Shown: positions 1 through 4,753 of the stretch, piece by piece
Position numbering within the stretch: the first letter of the stretch is position 1
Layout: every line of letters begins with the position of its first letter
Assembly (NCBI GenBank): GCA_947523045.1
Contig: CANNUR010000131.1
Span: 1 to 7,912 of the forward strand
Reading direction: 5' to 3'
From: an uncultured Prosthecobacter sp.
Lineage (GTDB): Bacteria > Verrucomicrobiota > Verrucomicrobiia > Verrucomicrobiales > Verrucomicrobiaceae
DNA: 7,912 nucleotides
The notes under the pieces: model-generated
The model's database searches: none
What the model saw: the letters and a program-made list of their open reading frames with translations, nothing else
Told to the model about the DNA's origin: nothing
Made by a program: the position numbers and the translations under genes

Positions 1-326
1 TCGGCGCATTCATCGGGCCGGTCGAGGGTGCTGCCGCCGGTCTGCACGTAGGCGAACATTTCACCGCCTTGGAGGGCGAGTTCCTCCAGGACGCCGTTCT
101 GCAGGCCAAGATAAAAATACTGGTGGGCGCGGCGCTGGATGGCGCGGTTGGGGTTGCTGAGGAAGGCCATGTCCCTGGCCTCGGCGAGGTCGGGCAGGTC
201 GATCAGGATGCAGACCTTGCGGCCGTAGGTGGGCTCGAAAACGGTGTGCAGCAGGCGGGCGAGATCGAACATCGGGAACTGACGGCCCTTCGCGGCCGTT
301 TGGACGGTGGACATGATGGCGTTCAT
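1..326 (-). CDS. Conserved-looking protein of unknown function, N-terminal part (cut by window edge)
   Basis: I do not recognise this protein. Reading leftward from ATG 324-326, an open frame of 108 codons runs without a stop to the window edge, so the C-terminus is missing. It begins MNAIMSTVQTAAKGRQFPMF and continues with a well-mixed, globular-looking sequence: LLHTVFEPTYGRKVCILIDL near residues 25-44, then an aromatic stretch HQYFYLGLQNG and a glycine-rich GGEMFAYVQTGGSTLD. There is no signal peptide or membrane segment, so it is probably cytoplasmic. The KVCILIDLPD stretch looks like a beta strand followed by a turn with acidic residues, as in Rossmann-like folds, but this is only a guess. 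A second in-frame ATG (312-314) is possible, and neither start has a clear ribosome-binding site. The gene is divergent from the sigma factor gene. Overlapping frames on both strands are longer but arginine/proline-rich and look like shadows. Confidence 0.65.
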   Translation of the reverse strand, partial: MNAIMSTVQTAAKGRQFPMFDLARLLHTVFEPTYGRKVCILIDLPDLAEARDMAFLSNPNRAIQRRAHQYFYLGLQNGVLEELALQGGEMFAYVQTGGSTLDRPDECA

Positions 327-369
327 CGTAGAGAGGGGGTGGGGTTTTGGCAAAGGCGGATACGGGTCG

Positions 370-393
370 AAGGCGCTTCCCGGCGCTTTTTTT
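370..393 (+). terminator. Terminator-like hairpin with T-run, reading right
   Basis: Bases 370-376 can pair with 383-389 (four GC pairs, one G-U, two A-U) around a 6-base loop, and the T-run 387-393 follows directly. This has the form of a weak rho-independent terminator for rightward transcription. It lies between two divergent genes and upstream of the predicted sigma-operon promoter. If real, it would stop transcripts entering from the left, antisense to the partial gene. The stem is short, so confidence is low. Confidence 0.3.
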
Positions 394-439
394 GTCGGCG
401 CAGGTTCGTGTCAGTCCGGGCGAGGTGTGAATCTGCGCT

Positions 440-467
440 TTGACGCCGGCGCAAATCCGGGGACAAT
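440..467 (+). promoter_or_regulatory. Sigma70-like promoter for the ECF sigma factor operon
   Basis: TTGACG at 440-445 matches the -35 consensus at 5 of 6 positions. GACAAT at 462-467 matches the -10 consensus at 4 of 6, with a 16-base spacer. The expected transcript start is near 474, giving a leader of about 47 bases before the ATG at 521. The spacer contains the palindrome GCCGGC (445-450). A housekeeping-type promoter would give basal expression. I saw no clear ECF autoregulatory promoter, but the cognate motif is unknown. Confidence 0.5.
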
Positions 468-520
468 GGCGTTGAATAATTGCTCCCGCGGTCCCGTCTT
501 CACCTCTGACATCCGAGCTC

Positions 521-1132
521 ATGCCCGTCTCTCCTGCGCCTGAACCCGGCGAAGTCCCGGACCACGACCTGGTCAGGCGCAGCCAGGCGGGTGACTCGCG
601 CGCCTTCGACCAGCTCGTGACGCGCTACCGGGGGAGGATTTACGCCATGACCTACCACATGATCCAGAATGAGACCGAGGCTTGGGACCTCGCGCAGGAG
701 GCCTTCATCAAGGCCTGGCGCGCCCTGCCGCGGTTCAAGATGGACTCGGCGTTCTACACCTGGCTGTACCGGATCGCCCACAACGTCACCTACGACTGGC
801 TGCGCAAGAAGCGCATCCAGGCCGATGGCGAGTTCGACGACGAACGCACCGAGCACCGCGTCGCGGCCGGGGCGGAGACGGCGCCGCACGGCGCCGCCGC
901 GCCGGACGAGGCGCTGCGCAACGTCGAGCTCGGCCGCCGCATCCGCGCCGCTCTCGGGCAACTCAGCGAGGACCACCGCCAGGTGATCGTCATGCGCGAG
1001 ATCGAGGGCCTGTCCTATGAGGAAATCGCCGCGGCCGTGCCCTGTTCGCTCGGCACCGTGATGAGTCGCCTGTTTTACGCCCGTAAGAAGCTGCAAGAAC
1101 TGTTGAGGGACACCTATGAAAACGCCGCCTGA
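521..1132 (+). CDS. ECF-family RNA polymerase sigma factor (RpoE-like)
   Basis: This 203-residue protein has the two-domain layout of extracytoplasmic-function sigma factors. Region 2 spans about residues 26-96, with the core-binding helix DLAQEAFIKAW (56-66) and the -10-recognition segment FYTWLYRIAHNVTYDWLRKK (78-97). A low-complexity Ala/Glu-rich linker (about 100-135) leads to region 4 (about 140-192). Its helix-turn-helix, LSYEEIAAAVPCSLGTVMSR (164-183), recognises the -35 element. Length is normal for the family. Start ATG 521 lies just before the conserved region; the only ribosome-binding hint is a weak GAG at 515-517. The 3' end overlaps the next gene by 17 nt, and that gene is a membrane anti-sigma-like protein, so activity is probably controlled by membrane sequestration. 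The sequence style resembles verrucomicrobial ECF factors. The signal and regulon cannot be read from this window. Confidence 0.95.
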   Translation: MPVSPAPEPGEVPDHDLVRRSQAGDSRAFDQLVTRYRGRIYAMTYHMIQNETEAWDLAQEAFIKAWRALPRFKMDSAFYTWLYRIAHNVTYDWLRKKRIQADGEFDDERTEHRVAAGAETAPHGAAAPDEALRNVELGRRIRAALGQLSEDHRQVIVMREIEGLSYEEIAAAVPCSLGTVMSRLFYARKKLQELLRDTYENAA

Positions 1133-1730
1133 AGACATCGACCTGTTGCGCTGGCTCGATGACGAAATGACGCCGCTCGAGCGTGAGCGGTTTGCCGCGC
1201 GCCTGAGCGTGGAACCCGCCCTGCGCCGCGAGGCGGAATCGCTGCAGTTGCTCAGCCGCAGCCTGCACGAGCACCTGCCGCGCGAGATGGCTGTGCCGCA
1301 CGCCGACTTTTTCAACAGCCAGATCCAGGTGCGATTGGCGCGCGAGACTGCCGGAGTGGAGCGTCGCCGGGGTGCAGCCTCCTGGCTGGCCTGGTTTCGC
1401 CTGCCGCGACTGGCGGTTGCCGCCGCTCTGGTGCTGCTGACGGCCGTGCTGGTACGCCTGCCGACGGGTGGCGACAGCCGCGTGCTGGCCACCTACACGC
1501 CGGATCCCGGAGTCCATGCCTCCACCCACTTCTCCGAGGCGGCCGAGGCCACGGTGCTGCTGCTTGAAGGCCTGGAGGAAATGCCGGCGGAGCGGCCCCT
1601 GGTCGGCTTCCCTCAGGGGGCGGCGGATCAGCAGCTGTTCTCTGTGCACCAGCAGAATGCCCGCTCGGCGCCGCCGCAGCCGGCGCTTGCCCCGAAATCG
1701 GCCCTCACCGCCACCGCCCGTTCCGAATGA
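1116..1730 (+). CDS. Anti-sigma-factor-like single-pass membrane protein
   Basis: This 204-residue protein is encoded directly after the ECF sigma factor, overlapping it by 17 nt. A good ribosome-binding site, GAGGGA (1105-1110), lies 5 nt before ATG 1116. Residues 1-60 are acidic and helical, with the DLLRWLDDEMTPLERERF start typical of anti-sigma domains that clamp the sigma factor in the cytoplasm. A hydrophobic segment at about 97-113, preceded by arginines, is the single membrane span. The remaining ~90 residues should be periplasmic and end in a disordered Pro/Ala/Ser tail. There is no cysteine in the whole protein, so it is not a zinc-binding (ZAS, HxxxCxxC) anti-sigma factor. The role is inferred from gene position and topology; sequence similarity to known anti-sigma factors is only general. 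Its stop overlaps the next start (ATGA, 1727-1730). Confidence 0.8.
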   Translation: MKTPPEDIDLLRWLDDEMTPLERERFAARLSVEPALRREAESLQLLSRSLHEHLPREMAVPHADFFNSQIQVRLARETAGVERRRGAASWLAWFRLPRLAVAAALVLLTAVLVRLPTGGDSRVLATYTPDPGVHASTHFSEAAEATVLLLEGLEEMPAERPLVGFPQGAADQQLFSVHQQNARSAPPQPALAPKSALTATARSE

Positions 1731-2209
1731 AACGTCGTGCCGCCCTCTTCTGCCTCGCCGGCGCCGCCCTGTCGGTGCCGGCGGCCGAGGCGCCGCGTCG
1801 GCCGGCCGATCCGGCCACCGAGGGCAAGGTCTGGGGCGCGCTCATCCATGCGTTGCCGTCGGCGCCGGCGGGTGCCGCGGCGGCCGAATCGCCGCATCTG
1901 CCCAACTTGAGCGCAAGGCTGGCGGCGGCCTTTCCCGACAGCGGCCATTTTGAGGTGCTGGGCGAGCACCTGCAGGACGTGTTCCGCGAGTATGAATCCT
2001 GGGTGGTGCCGTCGAAGGACCTGTTTCTCAAGGTCGACTCCAAGGGGCCGGCAACCGGTGGTGGCGTCAACCTGCACCTGCAGTTCTGGCGCGATCAGCA
2101 GGTGCTGGTGAAGACCGATGCCGTGCTGCGGCCGGGCAGTCCGCTGTTCATTGGCGGGCCGCGCTGGCGCGAGGGCCGGCTGATCTTTGTGCTGGCGCTG
2201 CAGCCCTGA
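1727..2209 (+). CDS. Small exported protein of unknown function, third gene of the sigma operon
   Basis: I do not recognise a family. The 160-residue product starts at ATG 1727, overlapping the anti-sigma stop by 4 nt, which indicates translational coupling. Residues 1-20 form a Sec signal peptide (KRR, hydrophobic core LFCLAGAALSV, small residues PAAEA at the likely cleavage site), so the protein is probably periplasmic. Next comes a Pro/Ala-rich linker, then a mixed alpha/beta region with an amphipathic helix around HFEVLGEHLQDVFREYESW (74-92). Alternating strands follow (VNLHLQFWRD, QVLVKTDAVL), ending with GGPRWREGRLIFVLALQP. The one cysteine, at position 9, lies inside the signal peptide and does not form a lipobox. 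The tight linkage suggests it acts in the envelope process sensed or controlled by the sigma/anti-sigma pair. The role is inferred; that the gene is real is well supported. Confidence 0.75.
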   Translation: MKRRAALFCLAGAALSVPAAEAPRRPADPATEGKVWGALIHALPSAPAGAAAAESPHLPNLSARLAAAFPDSGHFEVLGEHLQDVFREYESWVVPSKDLFLKVDSKGPATGGGVNLHLQFWRDQQVLVKTDAVLRPGSPLFIGGPRWREGRLIFVLALQP

Positions 2210-2237
2210 GCCGTTCAGCGGCGGCCGAACGGCCAGG
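2205..2237. terminator. Shared hairpin between convergent genes, possible bidirectional terminator
   Basis: CCTG (2205-2208) pairs with CAGG (2234-2237), and GCCGTTC (2210-2216) pairs with GAACGGC (2227-2233). Only A2209 is bulged, and two more GC pairs (2218-2219 with 2224-2225) can form inside the loop. The structure contains the TGA of the exported-protein gene (2207-2209) and the TGA of the DUF2490 gene (2215-2217, read leftward). The genes end only 5 nt apart. There is no T-run on either side, so intrinsic termination would be weak; RNA 3'-end protection is an alternative. Confidence 0.5.
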
Positions 2238-2955
2238 TCGAGGTGAGCCAGATGCTGGGCGTGTGGTTGTGTTCCCAGATCTCGCCACCGCGGCGCTGCA
2301 CGGTCTGCTCCATGAAACCGACCTCGAGCCGGGTGAACTCGCCGAGCCTGCGGCCGAGGCCGATGAAGGCGCGGTTTTGGTCGAAGACATTGCCGGAGAC
2401 GTTGGTGCCGAAATTCACGAAGGTCTCGTTCCAAAGTGCCAGGTAGGTCTTTTTGTCCGAGGTCAGCGGCAGGGTGGTGCGCAGCAGGTAGCGGACGCGG
2501 TTTTCGTAGCGCCAGTTGGCCAGGTCGTAGCCGGCGCGTTCGCTGCCGGCCATCTCGCCGATCCAGCGCTGTTCCAAACGCAGGCGCTGCTGCCATTCCA
2601 GACCGAGGGCTTCAAAGCGGTGCGTCACCTGCTCCCAGGCGCGTTGCTCGGGGAATTCGGTGTCGGCGGGGAAGTCGCCGGAAGGGTAGGTGCGCACGTA
2701 GGCCCAGCCGGCGCTGACGGCGACGGTCGGACTGAGCTGGTAGTTGAGGCCGGGGCGGATGAGCAGCTGCTGCCATTCGCGGCCGAGTTCCTCGCGGCGG
2801 TTCTGCACCTCGAGGTGCAGGCCCCAGGGGCTGCCGAACAGCGGGTGATCGCCGACGTAGTTGAGCCAGAGGTTGCCGTTCGAGTCGGAGAGGTCGGCAG
2901 CGGCTGGCGCGGCGAGCGCCAGGAAGGCGGCGAGTGAGGTCAGGGATTTGAGCAT
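2215..2955 (-). CDS. DUF2490-family outer-membrane beta-barrel protein
   Basis: This 246-residue protein has a Sec signal peptide (residues 1-20, cleavage after APAAA). The mature chain is a run of short alternating amphipathic strands rich in Trp, Tyr and Arg: NGNLWLNYVGDH, WGLHLEVQNRREE, LLIRPGLNYQLS, VAVSAGWAYVRTY, LEWQQRLRLEQRW, YENRVRYLLRTTLPL, AFIGLGRRLGEFTRLEVGFM and a final IWLTSTWPF. This is the pattern of DUF2490 proteins, predicted to be roughly 10-12-strand outer-membrane barrels of unknown function. The extreme C-terminus is FGRR, not a terminal aromatic, which is unusual for a BAM substrate, although F is near the end. ATG 2953-2955 lies 9 nt after the SulP stop on the same strand, so the two are probably co-transcribed; no strong ribosome-binding site is visible. 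A porin-like role beside the anion transporter is inference only. Confidence 0.82.
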   Translation of the reverse strand: MLKSLTSLAAFLALAAPAAADLSDSNGNLWLNYVGDHPLFGSPWGLHLEVQNRREELGREWQQLLIRPGLNYQLSPTVAVSAGWAYVRTYPSGDFPADTEFPEQRAWEQVTHRFEALGLEWQQRLRLEQRWIGEMAGSERAGYDLANWRYENRVRYLLRTTLPLTSDKKTYLALWNETFVNFGTNVSGNVFDQNRAFIGLGRRLGEFTRLEVGFMEQTVQRRGGEIWEHNHTPSIWLTSTWPFGRR

Positions 2956-2964
2956 GGTGGAGAA

Positions 2965-4590
2965 TCAGGCGCGGACACGCTGCAGGCGCGCCGCCTGGGG
3001 GTGGTTGGAGACCGGCGAATGACCGTCGAGGCCCTCGAGGATCAGTTCACGGTTTTCCAGTTTCCAGTCCTGCACCATCTCCTCAAGTTTTTTCATCACC
3101 GAGTGATCAACCAGGTGGGTGTTGGCAAGGCAGACACGCACGCGCGGATGGTCGCGCAGGGCGAGCAGTTGCTTGCGCAGCGGCAGCCAGTTGCTGAAGA
3201 CCGCGGCCTTGCGCACGCGCACGACCGGATGGCCCTGCTCGGGGCAGGTCTCGATGTCCGCGTGTGGCTTCAGCAGGTTGACGGGATGAACGCCGTTGCA
3301 CAGGTGCAGGACCATCTTGACCGCGATGCCGATGGCGATGCCAAGTAGCAGATCGGTCGCCAGCGTGGCGATGAGGGTAGTGATGAAGACGAGGAGCTGG
3401 CCCTTGCCGACGTGGAACATGTGGCGGAATTCCTTGGGCGAGGCGAGATTGTAGCCGGTGAAGACCAGCATGCCGGCAAGGGCTGCAAGCGGGATGTGAT
3501 TGAGCAGGGACGGCACGCTGGCGACCAGCAGGAGCAGAAACAGGCCGTGCCAGAAATTGGCCCAGCGGGTGCGCGCGCCGTTGTTGCGGTTGGCGGAGGA
3601 GCGGACGATTTCCGAGATCATCGGCAGGCCGCCGATGCAGGAGACGAGGGTGTTGGCAATGCCGACGGCGAGCAGGTCGCGGTTGAGGTCGGTGCGGCGC
3701 TGCCAGGGATCGATCAGGTCGACGGCCTTGGCGCTAAGCATGGACTCGAGGCTGCCGATGAGGCAGAACAGCACGATCCATTTCAGGCTGGCGGCGCTGA
3801 AGAGGGCGGAGAAGTCCGGGCCCCGGATGCCGTCGAGCAGGTTGAGCGGCAGGTTGACGAGCTGATCCGGGCCGATCGGATAGGCGTGGCCGTGGAACTG
3901 GTACATGTGCTGGTGGGCAATGTCGAAGTGGAAGGACAGCGGCACGGCAACGAGCAGGACCAGCAGCGGGCCGGGGACCGCCTGGATCCAGCGGGCTTTG
4001 AGGAAGTGACGGCCAAACAGCAGCAGCAGGGAGAGCGCGCCGATGAGGGCGATCTCGGGGTTGAGGTTCATCAGGCTGTGGGGGATTTCGGCGAGCAGTT
4101 CAAGCGGCTCCTTGGCGTGGGCGGCGACGCCGAGGGCGACGTGAATCTGCTTGGAGATGATGATGACGCCGATGGCGGCGAGCATGCCGTGCACCGCGGC
4201 CACCGGGAAGAACTCGCCGAGGGTGCCGAGGCGCAGCGCGCCGAAAAGGATCTGCAGGCAGCCGGAGGCCATGCCGACGGCGAGGGCCTTCTCGTAGCCG
4301 AGTTCATTGACCGTGCCGAGCACGATGGCGATCATGCCGGCGGCGGGGCCCTTGATGGTCAGTTCGGAGTTGCTGAGGAACGGGGTCAGCAGGCCGCCGA
4401 CGACGGCGGTGAAGATGCCGGCGATGGCCGGGCAACCGCTGGCCTTGGCGATGCCGAGGCAGAGCGGCAGGGCGATGAGGAAGACAAGGAAGCCGGAGAC
4501 GACATCCTTGCCGAAGTGCTGGCGGAAGCCGGCGAAGTTGCCGACGGGTTGCGGGCCGGAAGCGGTGGGGAGGGGGGCGGGCGATGACAT
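2965..4590 (-). CDS. SulP-family anion transporter with C-terminal STAS-like domain
   Basis: This is an inner-membrane transporter of the SLC26/SulP family, which moves sulfate, bicarbonate or other anions with H+ or Na+. From ATG 4588-4590 it has 541 residues, a normal length. The N-terminus shows the family pattern [21 protein letters not shown] (28-48) and the conserved GPAAGM (81-86). Many membrane segments follow through about residue 430. Later core motifs are [13 protein letters not shown] (289-301) and the strongly conserved [18 protein letters not shown] (328-345). Residues about 450-530 form a STAS-like cytoplasmic domain ([16 protein letters not shown], then [13 protein letters not shown]). 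In-frame upstream starts exist (ATG 4623, TTG 4695). I chose 4590 because family homology begins soon after it and the longer forms would translate inverted repeats. It is divergent from dabA, which makes bicarbonate a reasonable substrate candidate, but sulfate cannot be excluded from sequence. Confidence 0.9.
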   Translation of the reverse strand: MSSPAPLPTASGPQPVGNFAGFRQHFGKDVVSGFLVFLIALPLCLGIAKASGCPAIAGIFTAVVGGLLTPFLSNSELTIKGPAAGMIAIVLGTVNELGYEKALAVGMASGCLQILFGALRLGTLGEFFPVAAVHGMLAAIGVIIISKQIHVALGVAAHAKEPLELLAEIPHSLMNLNPEIALIGALSLLLLFGRHFLKARWIQAVPGPLLVLLVAVPLSFHFDIAHQHMYQFHGHAYPIGPDQLVNLPLNLLDGIRGPDFSALFSAASLKWIVLFCLIGSLESMLSAKAVDLIDPWQRRTDLNRDLLAVGIANTLVSCIGGLPMISEIVRSSANRNNGARTRWANFWHGLFLLLLVASVPSLLNHIPLAALAGMLVFTGYNLASPKEFRHMFHVGKGQLLVFITTLIATLATDLLLGIAIGIAVKMVLHLCNGVHPVNLLKPHADIETCPEQGHPVVRVRKAAVFSNWLPLRKQLLALRDHPRVRVCLANTHLVDHSVMKKLEEMVQDWKLENRELILEGLDGHSPVSNHPQAARLQRVRA

Positions 4591-4753
4591 GGCTTGAGTG
4601 TCTGCCAGCAAAAACGCATGCATCGCGGCGGAAAAACATCCCCCCGGCAGGGGATTCTCGCACCCGGTCGGGGGCCCCCGCAAATTTGGCGGCAAATACC
4701 CCCTGAGGAGGGGATGGCGTGGCGGGGCAATCGTTGTTTATTGAGTGCATTCC
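4591..4753. promoter_or_regulatory. Divergent sulP/dabA control region rich in inverted repeats
   Basis: This 163-base gap must hold promoters for both directions. I see no convincing sigma70 promoter on either strand, which may mean activator-dependent promoters. It does contain five dyads: ATCCCC/GGGGAT (4638-4655), the 12-base palindrome CGGGGGCCCCCG (4669-4680), CAAATTTG (4681-4688), ATTTG-GCGG-CAAAT (4684-4697) and CCCCT/AGGGG (4700-4713). AGGGGAT occurs at 4649 and again at 4709, exactly 60 bases apart. These are candidate operator sites or leader hairpins for the sulP mRNA. No regulator gene lies within the window. Confidence 0.5.
4684..4697. promoter_or_regulatory. Candidate operator, dyad ATTTG-N4-CAAAT
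   Basis: A perfect 5-bp inverted repeat with a 4-base spacer (GCGG) overlaps the palindrome CAAATTTG (4681-4688), so CAAAT also recurs as a direct repeat (4681 and 4693). It is the only AT-rich symmetric element in a GC-rich gap, about 57 bases before the dabA ATG and about 94 bases before the sulP ATG. Such dyads are commonly bound by LysR- or other HTH-type dimers. The binding protein is unknown. Confidence 0.35.

Noticed and set aside
61..522. A 153-codon minus-strand frame covering the left gene and the promoter region.
   Set aside because: Its N-terminal part would translate the intergenic region and its C-terminal part is Pro/Arg-rich. The partial frame from 326 leftward has far more protein-like composition.
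500..1492. A 330-codon minus-strand frame over the sigma and anti-sigma genes.
   Set aside because: It has low-complexity Arg/Ser composition and no motifs, and the plus-strand genes have clear domains and coupled starts.
3412..4587. A 391-codon plus-strand frame opposite sulP.
   Set aside because: Its product is a monotonous Gly/Ala/Glu/Asp sequence, the expected mirror of hydrophobic membrane-protein codons. The SulP motifs are on the other strand.
4591..4695. N-terminal extension of the SulP protein (TTG 4695 or ATG 4623 start).
   Set aside because: The extra residues show no family similarity and would be translated from the inverted-repeat control region. The start at 4590 gives a normal SulP N-terminus, although 4623 cannot be fully excluded.
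4669..4713. GC-rich hairpins as a rho-independent terminator or CRISPR-like repeat.
   Set aside because: There is no T-run after the stems, no converging gene end, and no regular repeat-spacer array; a regulatory role is more likely.
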